A DNA stretch of 64,000 nt from Paraflavitalea pollutisoli (GTDB taxonomy: Bacteria > Bacteroidota > Bacteroidia > Chitinophagales > Chitinophagaceae), in NCBI RefSeq assembly GCF_029360705.1, contig NZ_JARKMX010000004.1, forward strand, positions 62,001-126,000, in the 5' to 3' direction. Positions 52,355-62,084 of the stretch are shown piece after piece (position 1 is the stretch's first letter; each line of letters opens with the position of its first letter). A program made the position numbers and the translations under genes. The notes beneath the pieces are model-generated. The model was not told where the DNA came from. It saw only the letters and a program-made list of their open reading frames with translations, and did no database searches.

Positions 52355-52954
52355 ATGAAGAAAGCGCAGATACCCGATCCACTGCCTGCTACCGAACTGG
52401 CTACTGATCTGGAGCATTTCGACAGGTTGTACTATACCTATCACCAGGCTGTATATGCCAACATCTTCAAAATGGTGAGCCATGCGTCCTGCGCGGAAGA
52501 CATTTTACAGGAAGTATTTCTCTCCCTCTGGGAAAACAGGCAAGCGCTCGACCCCGATAAGGTCGCCGGTTGGTTGTTTGTGGTTAGCTATAACAAAGCT
52601 GCTTCTTACCTCAAGCGTAAGTTAAAAGAACCTACGCTGCTGGTGGCAGACGACGAATCGATCACCCATGACATGGCTGCCGCTGAATCACCCGACGAAG
52701 AATTGTTTCAGCTGAGGCTATCTGCTGTGGAAGAGGCCATCAATCACCTGCCTGCCCGTAAGAAAGAAGTATTCCGCCTGTGCCGGTTCGAGGGCAAATC
52801 GCCTAACGAAGTGGCCAGCCAACTGGGTATCTCCGAGTTGTCGGTCAAGGATTACCTCAAACAATCGACCCAATTCATCCGCCAATACATTCGTAGCCGA
52901 TATCCACATTTTGAATTGACTTCCTTGTCTCTCCTGCTGGTCTATATGGCTTAA
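52355..52954 (+). CDS. ECF-type RNA polymerase sigma factor (SusCD-associated)
   Basis: 199 aa from MKKAQIPDP at 52355; the longer frame back to 52169 runs into the RNA 3 terminator. Sigma region 2 (FDRLYYTYHQAVYANIFKMV, AEDILQEVFLSLWENR, VAGWLFVVSYNKAASYLKR) and region 4 (INHLPARKKEVFRLCRFEG, SPNEVASQLGISELSVKDYL) are complete. It is followed by a FecR-like anti-sigma and a SusC/SusD pair, the normal order for carbohydrate- or nutrient-responsive trans-envelope signalling in Bacteroidota. Confidence 0.94.
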   Translation: MKKAQIPDPLPATELATDLEHFDRLYYTYHQAVYANIFKMVSHASCAEDILQEVFLSLWENRQALDPDKVAGWLFVVSYNKAASYLKRKLKEPTLLVADDESITHDMAAAESPDEELFQLRLSAVEEAINHLPARKKEVFRLCRFEGKSPNEVASQLGISELSVKDYLKQSTQFIRQYIRSRYPHFELTSLSLLLVYMA

Positions 52955-53033
52955 CAATTCCGTAATATTAAAAGGCATCCCCTTTTTTGCACTTCGGAGT
53001 ATTTATGGTGAACATCCGTCGGGATTAACCAAT

Positions 53034-54113
53034 ATGCAACAGCAGAATACACCATGGATAGGGGTTTGGAATGAACCGCTCACAGTGGCTGAAAAGAAAC
53101 AGTTGCTGGCTACCTTTCTCGAACAGGAAGCCGATTGGAAGGCTATGCTGGAAACAGCCTTCCTGGAAGATGTTCAGCAGCAGCGTCAATACCTGCCGAC
53201 AGGTCGTACTGAACTTTTATTGACACTACTCCATACAAAGATCAGGCAGGAGGCCCGGTTGCAAGCGCCGGCGCGGGTGGTACGATTCTCATCGATCGGA
53301 AAATGGATAGCGGCCGCTGCTGTCCTGGCTGTTGTAGGAATGACCATCTATTGGTTCCGTCCGCAAAGCGGGGGACACCCTTCAACTCCTGCAGAGCTGG
53401 CTACCAACGACCAGCAACTGCATACGATCACCAATCGGACAAAGACCGATAGCCTGATCCGGATGGAAGATGGCTCCCTGGTCACACTGGCTGTTGGCAG
53501 TACGATCCGTTTCTATCAACCTTATAAGAATAATCTCCGGGATATCAGTCTAGACGGTCAGGCACTATTCAAAGTAGCGAAGGACTCTCTTCGGCCATTT
53601 ACGGTATATGCCGGTGGTATTGCTACCACCGCATTGGGCACCCAGTTCCTGGTCACCACCCTTGAACAACATACAGTAGCCGTGCGTCTCTACGAAGGAA
53701 AAGTAGCCATTCATCAGGCTGCCGGTGGCCCGTCTATGAAAGAAGTGGTGTTGAAGCCTGGTGAGGAATTTTCATTGGATCAACTGCTACATCAATGCTC
53801 GGTCAGGCCCTTTAAGCAGATCAATACAACGATACCTGAGTCCGATCCTATAGAACAAAAGACCATTAAACCAAGAACGTCTGTGCGGGCCCTTGAATTT
53901 GCACAGGAACCATTACCCCTTGTCCTCACCGCTATCGGAAAGCGTTATCATGTGCACTTCGTGTACGATGAAGCCAGTTTGAGCAACGAACAGGTAACCG
54001 GCAAGTTCCTGTCATCCGACTCCTTATCCACGGTACTATCAATTCTCGGAACTGTAAACAAATTGACGTTTACCCACCAGGATGGGTCGATCGTCGTCAA
54101 GAAATCAGAATAA
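53034..54113 (+). CDS. FecR-domain anti-sigma factor
   Basis: 359 aa. A cytoplasmic N-terminus (about 85 residues), one membrane helix (IGKWIAAAAVLAVVGMTIYW, near 88-107), the FecR domain (IRMEDGSLVTLAVGSTIRFY, TALGTQFLVTTL, VRLYEGKVAIHQ) and a C-terminal STN-like DUF4974 part (LPLVLTAIGKRYHVHFVYDE). It binds and controls the upstream ECF sigma and receives a signal from a TonB-dependent receptor. Confidence 0.94.
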   Translation: MQQQNTPWIGVWNEPLTVAEKKQLLATFLEQEADWKAMLETAFLEDVQQQRQYLPTGRTELLLTLLHTKIRQEARLQAPARVVRFSSIGKWIAAAAVLAVVGMTIYWFRPQSGGHPSTPAELATNDQQLHTITNRTKTDSLIRMEDGSLVTLAVGSTIRFYQPYKNNLRDISLDGQALFKVAKDSLRPFTVYAGGIATTALGTQFLVTTLEQHTVAVRLYEGKVAIHQAAGGPSMKEVVLKPGEEFSLDQLLHQCSVRPFKQINTTIPESDPIEQKTIKPRTSVRALEFAQEPLPLVLTAIGKRYHVHFVYDEASLSNEQVTGKFLSSDSLSTVLSILGTVNKLTFTHQDGSIVVKKSE

Positions 54114-54194
54114 TAGCATAATAGCACGAACCGGTTGTGAACATGCCTTACCCGCGTGCAGGCCGGCTATTGCCCCAAAAACACAAACAAGTAT

Positions 54195-57100
54195 ATGGTA
54201 GCACTCAACCAAACAATCAGCAAATGGTGCTGGCTCACCCTCGTGGCGCTTTTCGGCACCATCGCCGTGCACGCGCAGGACAAGGTCCAGCTAAAAGGTA
54301 TCGTCACCACGGAAAGTGGTGATGCGCTCGCCGGCGTTTCCATCTCGGTACACGCCGAAGGTGCCAAAGACAAACAATCCTATACATCCAACGAGAAGGG
54401 GGTGTTTGTATTGGAATCCCTGGTACCCAAAACAAAGTATCGTTTTGTCTTTACCCACGTGGGGTATGAGGCTTATGAAGTAAAATCTTTTGAGATCAAG
54501 GCAGGCGTGAACAATTCCCTCATCGTACGTATGAAGGATGCCTCTGCCGGTCTGAATGAAGTCGTGGTGGTGGGTTATGGCTCGCTGAAGAAGAAAGATG
54601 TGACCGGCTCCATCAGTTCATTGAAGTCGGACAGGATCACGGAAATCGCAGCCGGGGATGCCACACAGGTGTTGCAGGGGCGTGTATCGGGTGTCTACGT
54701 GCAAACTACTTCCTGGCGGCCGGGTACTCCGTCGCAGGTAAGGGTACGAGGCAATCGGTCGATCACGGCCGACAACGAACCGCTCTATGTGGTAGATGGT
54801 ATTCCCTTCGTGGATGCCATCAGCCAGATCAGTCCCAACGATATCGAATCGATCGAGGTATTGAAAGATGCATCGGCTACCGCCATCTACGGTAACCGGG
54901 GTGCCAACGGGGTTATCCTCATTACCACGAAGAAAGGCAAACAAGGTAAGACCATCGTTGAATACAATGGCTATTATGGTGTACAGAAGAACCAACCTTT
55001 GCCCGAACTCATGGATGCGGTCTCCTTTGTGGAGTACTCCCGCGAAGCACAACGCAATTCGCTCGGCGGTGCTTATGATCCCAAACCCAATAAAGAACTT
55101 GACCTCAGGAACGAGCAGCTGGTAGCTACACCTTACATGTTGGCCAATATACAGCGTGCCTGGGAAAGCGGTACCTACGATCCTTCCAAACTCGTCAGCA
55201 CAGACTGGTTAAGCTATGGCTTACGCGATGGTGTGATGCAGGACCACCAGGTCAGTGTGCGTGGTGGCAGCGAACCCACCAAATTTCTCCTATCGGCCGA
55301 TTATTTCAACAACAAAGGGGTGGTGCGTGACCAGGACTTTACCCGTTATTCGGTACGCATCAACGCCGAACACAATGTGGTCAAAGGATTCCGTATCGGT
55401 ACCCAGACCGTTTTTTCCCGCTCACAACAGAACGCCGGCTGGGATGATGTATTTGACGGATATGGTCTCAAGAGTTTCAATCCACTGGCTTCTCCCTATG
55501 AAGCGGATGGCACTACACTCTCTCTGTTTCCGACCAACAATACCCGTACCCCCAACCCTATTACCAATTTTGGGGTGACCAAACGCGTCCGTAACATCGA
55601 TCGTTTTTTAGGTAATTACTATGGAGAGGTCAGCTTCCTGCGTGATTTCAGTTTCCGCACCAACCTGGGGCTCGACTATCGCGGTTTGCAAACCCTGGAC
55701 TTTAACGGCAAGAATACGGCCATTGCCGGTGGACAGGCACCTTCGGCAGCCTCGAACGGTACTGCCAAGAAGTTTATGTACACCCTGGAAAACATCCTGA
55801 GTTACAACAAAACCATCGGCAACGGACACTCCTTGTATGCCACCCTCGTACAGTCTGTACAAGCCGAGCAGGTAGAGAGCAATGGTATTTCTGTAAAGGA
55901 CCTTCCTTATGATGGTCAGCAGTATTACAACGTAGGTAGTGCACTTACCCTCAACAACGTCAGCAGTGAGATCTCCAAATGGAACCTCGCTTCCTTTATG
56001 GGTCGTTTGAACTATAGCTATAAAGGAAAATACCTGGCTACGGTTTCTGCGCGTTACGACGGTTCTTCCCGACTGGCAGAAGGCAAGAAATGGGTGGCTT
56101 TCCCCTCTGTAGCCCTGGCCTGGCGCATCAAGAACGAAGACTTCCTGCGCAATTCCAACCTGTTCAGTGACCTGAAGCTGCGACTGGGCTGGGGTAGAAC
56201 GGGTAACTCCAGCGTGAAGCCCTATACCACCTGGGGCGAACTGTCAACTATCCGGTATGTATTCGGAGAGGCGACTGCCCTTGGCTTTGCACCCAACAAA
56301 ATGATCAACCCCAACCTTACCTGGGAAACGACGGGCCAGTACAATGTAGGTCTCGATTTCGGTCTGTGGAGCGGCCGCGTGACCGGTAGCCTGGAGTTTT
56401 ATCAACAGAATACGTACGATCTGCTGCTCGATCGTTTCCTGCCATCTGCTTCCGGGTTCGACAGGATCCTGACCAACGTCGGTAAAACGAAGAACAAAGG
56501 GGTAGAGTTGAGCCTGCATACCAGCAATGTGCGCAGCCGAGCCTTTGAATGGAGCTCGGACTGGATCTTCTCCGCCAATAAGGAAGAGATCGTTGAGCTC
56601 TATAATGGCAAACAGGACGATGTTGCCGGTGGCTTGTTTATCGGCAACCCGGTACGTTCGCTCTATGACCTCGGGTTCAACGGCATCTGGCAGGATACGG
56701 ATGGCGACAAAGCGGAGATGGCTAAGTTCAACGCCAACGGTTCAACGTTCAAGCCGGGCGATGTAAGGCCGCTCGACCGCAATCGCGACTACAAGATCGA
56801 CGCCAGCGACCGCTACATCATTGGTCAGCGTGATCCCAAATGGACTGCCAGCTGGGCCAATAATTTCCGCTACCGCCATTTCGACGCGTCTGTATTCCTG
56901 GTAGGTATGTTTGGACAAACATTGTATCATGATCTGGACATGCGTTTTGATGGCCGTTACAACCAGCCTGCACTGGATTACTGGACACCCGCCAACCCCA
57001 GCAATAAATATCCCCGTCCTTTGCTGGGTACCGCCGGCCTGAACTACCTCAGCACGCTGAACTACTATGATGGATCATTTGTGCGTGTGAAGAACATCTC

Positions 57101-57284
57101 CCTGGGCTATTCGCTGCCTCAGCCTATGCTGAGAAAAGCCTTCATGGAGAAACTGCGGATCTACGCCAGTGTTCAGAATCCATTCCTGTTCACCAAATTC
57201 CCCGGTACCGATCCGGAAGGCGCTACCGGCTTCGATGAGCCCAGTGTAACGACTTATATGCTCGGTGTAAATATTGCTTTTTAA
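54195..57284 (+). CDS. SusC/RagA-family TonB-linked outer-membrane protein
   Basis: 1029 aa from MVALNQTISKW at 54195; the GTG frame start at 54156 adds residues that do not belong to the signal peptide. Signal (cleavage after VHAQ), CarboxypepD_reg-like domain (KGIVTTESGDALAGVSISV), TonB box region and plug with VVVGYGSLKKKDVTGSIS and ITADNEPLYVVDGIPF, then a large barrel. No N-terminal STN domain is visible, so signalling to FecR is not obvious from this protein alone. Imports large substrates together with the SusD protein that follows. Confidence 0.95.
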   Translation: MVALNQTISKWCWLTLVALFGTIAVHAQDKVQLKGIVTTESGDALAGVSISVHAEGAKDKQSYTSNEKGVFVLESLVPKTKYRFVFTHVGYEAYEVKSFEIKAGVNNSLIVRMKDASAGLNEVVVVGYGSLKKKDVTGSISSLKSDRITEIAAGDATQVLQGRVSGVYVQTTSWRPGTPSQVRVRGNRSITADNEPLYVVDGIPFVDAISQISPNDIESIEVLKDASATAIYGNRGANGVILITTKKGKQGKTIVEYNGYYGVQKNQPLPELMDAVSFVEYSREAQRNSLGGAYDPKPNKELDLRNEQLVATPYMLANIQRAWESGTYDPSKLVSTDWLSYGLRDGVMQDHQVSVRGGSEPTKFLLSADYFNNKGVVRDQDFTRYSVRINAEHNVVKGFRIGTQTVFSRSQQNAGWDDVFDGYGLKSFNPLASPYEADGTTLSLFPTNNTRTPNPITNFGVTKRVRNIDRFLGNYYGEVSFLRDFSFRTNLGLDYRGLQTLDFNGKNTAIAGGQAPSAASNGTAKKFMYTLENILSYNKTIGNGHSLYATLVQSVQAEQVESNGISVKDLPYDGQQYYNVGSALTLNNVSSEISKWNLASFMGRLNYSYKGKYLATVSARYDGSSRLAEGKKWVAFPSVALAWRIKNEDFLRNSNLFSDLKLRLGWGRTGNSSVKPYTTWGELSTIRYVFGEATALGFAPNKMINPNLTWETTGQYNVGLDFGLWSGRVTGSLEFYQQNTYDLLLDRFLPSASGFDRILTNVGKTKNKGVELSLHTSNVRSRAFEWSSDWIFSANKEEIVELYNGKQDDVAGGLFIGNPVRSLYDLGFNGIWQDTDGDKAEMAKFNANGSTFKPGDVRPLDRNRDYKIDASDRYIIGQRDPKWTASWANNFRYRHFDASVFLVGMFGQTLYHDLDMRFDGRYNQPALDYWTPANPSNKYPRPLLGTAGLNYLSTLNYYDGSFVRVKNISLGYSLPQPMLRKAFMEKLRIYASVQNPFLFTKFPGTDPEGATGFDEPSVTTYMLGVNIAF

Positions 57285-57324
57285 TTGTAGTTCCTGTGTA
57301 GATGAACGAACTAAAAACACAATC

Positions 57325-59106
57325 ATGAAAAAGTTTCTTTTATATAGCGCGGCTTCCCTGGTGATGCTTTCCTTTACGGCCTGTAAAAAATACCTGACCG
57401 AAAAGGTGGTAACGCAGGTATCGTACCAGTTGTATGAAACGGAAGAAGGGCTGGAAGGGGCCCTGGTATCTGCTTACAATAGTCTTCGCCTGGGGGTTAG
57501 TTCCGAGCGTATGTTGACCCTGGGTGATGCGGGTACCGACCTCTTTACCGTAGGTTCCGATGGCAATACGGCGATCAACCAATACCTGGCCACCTTATCC
57601 TCTCTCGAAGGGAAGATCGGTGATTTCTGGGATTATCATTATAAGGGCATTTCTATTTGTAATGTAACACTGGCTTACCTGCCCAAAGTGACCATGAATG
57701 CAGCCCGTAAAGTAGAAATGGAAGGGGAAGCGCGTTTTCTCCGTGCCTATTACTACTTCAACCTCGTACAGCACTACGGTAAAGTACCCCTGGTACTGGA
57801 AGCGTATGACCGGATCAAAACCGATTTCAAACGGGCACCTGTTGCCGCTATCTACGACAGTATCCTGAATGACCTGCGCATCTCCTATGACCGGCTTCCG
57901 GTTGCTGCCAAAGCACAGGGACGGGCTTCCAAAGCGCCTGTTGCGCACCTGATGGCGAAAGTATACCTGGCCAGGGCGAGCGCCGTTTCTGCCGAGCAAA
58001 AAACTACGCGTGGTACACAGCCTACCGACCTCGACAGCGCCATTCGCTATGCCAGCCGCATCGTGAACAAAGAGCTGGGTAGCTTTTCGCTGGTGGCAGA
58101 TTATGCCAAGTTGTTTGATGTCGGTAACCAGGTGAATCCTGAAGTGATCTTTGCGGTTCAGTTTACCAATACCCTGCTGAACAATGGTAGCGGTAATCAG
58201 CAGCATCTTTACCACGTACCACAGTATGATGCCGTAAATACCCGGATACTGGCCCGTTCTACAGAGTATGGCCGTCCTTATCGCCGCGTACGTCCCACGC
58301 CGTTCGTGTACAATGAATTGTTTGGCGCCACGCGTAAATATGATTCCCGCTTCATGAAGTCTTTTGTCTGGGGATATATTGCCAATAAGGCGGCCACGGG
58401 TGTGGTGACCACCGCAGGAAACTCCATCAATGTGAAGGTGGGTGATACGGCGATCTACTTCTCACCGATCTTCTACAACACTACCCCTGAACTCAATGCA
58501 GCCGTGCAGGATAACAAACGGTTTGCGGTGTACATGCCGTTGAATACCTACCAGCCTTTCGCTTACAACTTCATCTTCCCGGGTCTGCGCAAATGGCTCG
58601 ATGGTACCCGCCCTACGACCAACGAGGTGAATGGTGGCCGCGATTGGATGATGATGCGGTATGCGGAGACTTTGCTGCTCCTGGCCGAAGCTTATGGCCG
58701 TAAAGGTGATTATGAGAACGCTGCCAAATACATCAACCAGGTGAGAGAGCGGGCAGCGTACAAGGATGGTGAATTGAAATCTACTCAGTATTGGACATTT
58801 GAAGGTGGTTCCTATGCCGATCGTACTGCTACGTCTGTACCGCAGATGATGGTCACCGCGGCACAGATCAGTGGCAACTTCACCGACTTCATCCTCGATG
58901 AGCGGGGTCGTGAATTACTCGGCGAGTTTGGCCGTTGGGAAGACCTGGCGCGTTGCGAAAAACTGGTAGAGCGTGTGAAGAAATACAACCCGGATGCGGG
59001 TAATATCCGCGACTTCCATGTGTTGCGTCCTATTCCACAAACGCATATCGATCGCCTGGACCCCAAGGGACCGATTGAAGAAGAACAGAACAAGGGGTAC
59101 TATTAA
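57325..59106 (+). CDS. SusD/RagB-family nutrient-binding lipoprotein
   Basis: 593 aa from MKKFLLYSAASLV at 57325. Lipobox at SFTAC near residue 19. The TPR-like helical SusD fold is indicated by GEARFLRAYYYFNLVQHYGKVPLV, ASKAPVAHLMAKVYLARA and YAETLLLLAEAYGRKGDY, with the C-terminal LDERGRELLGEFGRWEDLAR. It forms the lid of the SusC transporter at the cell surface. The start lies 40 bases after the SusC stop. Confidence 0.95.
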   Translation: MKKFLLYSAASLVMLSFTACKKYLTEKVVTQVSYQLYETEEGLEGALVSAYNSLRLGVSSERMLTLGDAGTDLFTVGSDGNTAINQYLATLSSLEGKIGDFWDYHYKGISICNVTLAYLPKVTMNAARKVEMEGEARFLRAYYYFNLVQHYGKVPLVLEAYDRIKTDFKRAPVAAIYDSILNDLRISYDRLPVAAKAQGRASKAPVAHLMAKVYLARASAVSAEQKTTRGTQPTDLDSAIRYASRIVNKELGSFSLVADYAKLFDVGNQVNPEVIFAVQFTNTLLNNGSGNQQHLYHVPQYDAVNTRILARSTEYGRPYRRVRPTPFVYNELFGATRKYDSRFMKSFVWGYIANKAATGVVTTAGNSINVKVGDTAIYFSPIFYNTTPELNAAVQDNKRFAVYMPLNTYQPFAYNFIFPGLRKWLDGTRPTTNEVNGGRDWMMMRYAETLLLLAEAYGRKGDYENAAKYINQVRERAAYKDGELKSTQYWTFEGGSYADRTATSVPQMMVTAAQISGNFTDFILDERGRELLGEFGRWEDLARCEKLVERVKKYNPDAGNIRDFHVLRPIPQTHIDRLDPKGPIEEEQNKGYY

Positions 59107-59114
59107 TGATAAGT

Positions 59115-59141
59115 AAGCCTGCGGTCCATAACCGCAGGCTT
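59115..59141 (+). terminator. Hairpin after the SusCD genes
   Basis: AAGCCTGCGGT (59115-59125), loop CCATA, ACCGCAGGCTT (59131-59141): a perfect 11-pair stem, 9 bases after the SusD stop. There is no T-run, so termination may be partial, allowing some transcription into the phosphodiesterase gene. Confidence 0.65.
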
Positions 59142-59255
59142 GCGCTGTAACCGGAGTTGGGGATCATTCTTCCACCTTCAGCAAACCTTACCCCCCGATC
59201 CAATCGGGTATCCGTTTGATCCGAACGTTAATTATCAATTGTCAAACACGCCTAC

Positions 59256-60116
59256 ATGTACAAATCACTATTTTCGTTGCTGCTGTTGCAGCTTTTTATG
59301 ACTACCGTTTTTTCGCAATCAACACCCCGTTTTAAACAGATCGACCAGGCTTTTCTGCAGCCGTCGTCGCCGGTTGTATTGATTGCAGCGCACCGGGGCG
59401 CTCACCTGGAAGATCCTGAAAATTCGATGGCTGCTTTCCGTAAAAGCATCGAACTGGGTATCGATATCATCGAGTTGGATGTACGCTGTACCAAAGATGG
59501 TGTACTGGTATGTATGCATGATAAGACGGTCAACCGCACCACGAACGGTACTGGTCCGGTAGACAGCTTCACCTTTGCCGAGATCCGTCAGCTGAAGCTC
59601 AAACACAATGGTCAATCGACCAATGAACAGATCCCCACGCTGGAAGAAGCGTTGTTGCTGACGAAAGGAAAGATCCTGGTAGACCTCGATATCAAATCAG
59701 CCAACTGTATAGAGTCCATCATGGCCACTGTCGAAAAGACGGGAACCGCCAACAATTGTATGTTTTTCCTGGGTGAAGCAGCGCATGTAAAAATGCTGAA
59801 AGGCAAGAACCCTGCTTTCAGAGCCCTGCTCAGAACCCATAGTGCCGGTGAGGCCGACTCGGCATTCCAGGTAGCCAAGCCGGAAGCCATTCATATCGAC
59901 CCTTCCCACAACCAGCCGGCCGTGATCGCCCGCATCAAGCAACAGGGAGCCCGTGTCTGGAACAATGCACTGGGCGATATCGATGCCAAAGTAGTGGCCG
60001 GTGATATCGCCGCTTTTGAAGAAGTACTGATGCCAGGGGCCAATATTATTCAGACAGATCAGCCTGCGTTGCTGAAAGCTTATCTCATCAAAACGAAACG
60101 TTACTATCCGAATTAG
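59256..60116 (+). CDS. Secreted glycerophosphodiester phosphodiesterase
   Basis: 286 aa with signal peptide (cleavage after TVFSQ). GDPD motifs: IAAHRGAHLEDPENSMAAF with the catalytic His-Arg, the metal ligands in DIIELDVRCTKDG, and VCMHDKTVNRTTNG with the second His. It cleaves glycerophosphodiesters to glycerol-3-phosphate in the periplasm. It follows the SusCD pair by 149 bases and probably shares its function. Its stop overlaps that of the convergent antiporter gene. Confidence 0.93.
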   Translation: MYKSLFSLLLLQLFMTTVFSQSTPRFKQIDQAFLQPSSPVVLIAAHRGAHLEDPENSMAAFRKSIELGIDIIELDVRCTKDGVLVCMHDKTVNRTTNGTGPVDSFTFAEIRQLKLKHNGQSTNEQIPTLEEALLLTKGKILVDLDIKSANCIESIMATVEKTGTANNCMFFLGEAAHVKMLKGKNPAFRALLRTHSAGEADSAFQVAKPEAIHIDPSHNQPAVIARIKQQGARVWNNALGDIDAKVVAGDIAAFEEVLMPGANIIQTDQPALLKAYLIKTKRYYPN

Positions 60117-61732
60117 TGCTCGTGGCTATTGAACTGGACGTACAGTTTCTCCTCTTCAATATCCAGCAAGGATAAATATTTACGGATGATCGCCTCGTCT
60201 ACTTCGGCTTTGTGGTTCAGGTTATGTAGTAGTTGACGTTGTGCTGTGATCAACTCAAGGTATACCGCCCGGAAGTTAGGTATGTATTCTCTCGATTCTT
60301 CGAGGTTCATACCTGCACCGGGCGTATTACTGAGTATGCTGATCTCAGTTTCGAGCCTTGTTTCAAGGCTTTTGAGTAAGCCATTTACCCGTACTTCGGC
60401 TCCATGCTGTTGTTGCAGGACCTGTAAGGCGGTCTTCGACATTTTGGTACGCACCAGGGCATCCTGCTCTTCCGGCGGTACCTGGTTGTCGCGGTCTTCC
60501 ACCTTCACCCAGCGTATCACGGCTGGCAAGGTGAGTCCCTGCAACACCAGCGTCACCAGGATGACCGAGAAGGTGATGAACAGGATCATGCTGCGCTCGG
60601 GAAAGCGGGCACCATTGTCGAGGTATACCGGAATAGAGAGCGCAGCAGCCAGCGATACCACGCCACGCATACCTGCCCACCCCAGCACCACAGGGCCCCG
60701 CCAACCTGGCCGGTTATCGGCCGTTCTGATGTACCGGCTTATCCATACGGTGAATACGGATGCGCCCATGGTACAGGCCAACCGCAGTATGATGACCAGC
60801 AAACAGATCACGGCGCTATATCCAATCGCTGTTGGCAGGTTCTCCCTGCCCAGGTCACGCACCACGACGGGTAATTCCAGGCCGATCAGCATGAACACGA
60901 GACCATTCAATACGAAGGCAATGGTTTCCCATACATTCCAGCCCTGGATACGGCTGCGGTGATCGAGGAACTGGTGGCTGCGCACTGACAGGAAGAGGCC
61001 CCCACTGACGACGGCGAGTACGCCGGAGAATTCAAAATGCTCTGCTGCCAGGTACATGGTATAGGGAGCTATGAAAGACAACACGATATTCATTTGCGTG
61101 GTCGTCGGTAACCAGCGATGGATGGCGTAAAACACGAGTGCAATGCCGATACCGATCAAGGTCCCCATGACAATCACCAGCACAAAACTCAGGGCCGCAT
61201 CCTGAAAAGCGAATTTGCCTGTTTTTACAGCTTCGAGCGCGAAGCGAAAAACGATCAGGCTGGCTGCATCGTTGAGCAGGCTTTCGCCTTCTACGATCGA
61301 TACCAGTCGTCTCGGCACTTTCACCGACTTCAGGATCGAGGAGGCCGATACCGCATCCGGCGGTGAAATAATGCCGCCCAGCAGGAAACCCAGGGCCAGC
61401 GTAAACGTCGGTATCAGCCAGTAGGACACCACGGCCACCACGCCCGACGTGAGGATGACGATCAGAAAAGCAAAGCTCATGATCACCCGTCGCCATCGCC
61501 ACAGTTCTTTCCAGGAGGTTTTCCAGGCAGCCTCGTACAGCAGGGGAGGAAGAAAGATCACGAAAATAAGATCGGGATCGATCTCGATAGCGGGCAGGCC
61601 GGGCACAAAACTGATCACGAGCCCGGCAACGACCAGTAGAATGGGGTAGGAGATCTTGAGCTTTTGTGCCAGCATGACGATAAACAGGATTGCCAGCACG
61701 AGTACAATATAGATGATGAAGTCATTGTGCAT
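60113..61732 (-). CDS. Na+/H+ antiporter, CPA1 type
   Basis: 539 aa from MHNDFIIYIVLVLAILF at 61732; the frame to 61849 adds a non-membrane lead that does not fit the family. About twelve hydrophobic helices carry LVISFVPGLPAIEIDPDLIFVIFLPPLL, GGIISPPDAVSASSI (the ion-binding Asp) and VEGESLLNDAASLIVF (second acidic site), then a cytoplasmic helical tail of about 130 residues. It exchanges sodium or potassium for protons in the inner membrane. Its TAA overlaps the TAG of the convergent phosphodiesterase gene. Confidence 0.93.
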   Translation of the reverse strand: MHNDFIIYIVLVLAILFIVMLAQKLKISYPILLVVAGLVISFVPGLPAIEIDPDLIFVIFLPPLLYEAAWKTSWKELWRWRRVIMSFAFLIVILTSGVVAVVSYWLIPTFTLALGFLLGGIISPPDAVSASSILKSVKVPRRLVSIVEGESLLNDAASLIVFRFALEAVKTGKFAFQDAALSFVLVIVMGTLIGIGIALVFYAIHRWLPTTTQMNIVLSFIAPYTMYLAAEHFEFSGVLAVVSGGLFLSVRSHQFLDHRSRIQGWNVWETIAFVLNGLVFMLIGLELPVVVRDLGRENLPTAIGYSAVICLLVIILRLACTMGASVFTVWISRYIRTADNRPGWRGPVVLGWAGMRGVVSLAAALSIPVYLDNGARFPERSMILFITFSVILVTLVLQGLTLPAVIRWVKVEDRDNQVPPEEQDALVRTKMSKTALQVLQQQHGAEVRVNGLLKSLETRLETEISILSNTPGAGMNLEESREYIPNFRAVYLELITAQRQLLHNLNHKAEVDEAIIRKYLSLLDIEEEKLYVQFNSHEH

Positions 61733-62084
61733 GCGAACAGCCGCTTTGGTATTTGCGTAAAAATAAACAATGAAACCGGCTGATAGATGAGAATTAAAAA
61801 AATGTAACCTTTTTTTTGTTTCCGGGAGGTGGTATCGTGCGCTTCGCACGCAAAATGTTGCAGCGTTTACCGTAAAATTCCTGGGCCTTACTAAGTGGCT
61901 GATCCTGTAGCGCTATTTTGCCCAATGCGGGCAGCCTGTTGGGGGCAACCCCGCGATCAGTGTCCCACCTGTACCACTGGCGGAGAACGACTGCCACCTG
62001 ACCACATCGGGTATACGCAAATTCCGGCTGCGCAGGACATGTTAGTATTTAGTAAGTTTAACTACCAAACCTAACCGCTGCGTC
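61733..62084. other. Divergent intergenic region
   Basis: About 350 bases between the antiporter and the amidase gene. On the minus strand TATTTTTA (61758-61765) is a near match to the -7 box and may serve the antiporter. A 67-codon minus frame (61794-61997) has no family features. Otherwise nothing recognised. Confidence 0.3.
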
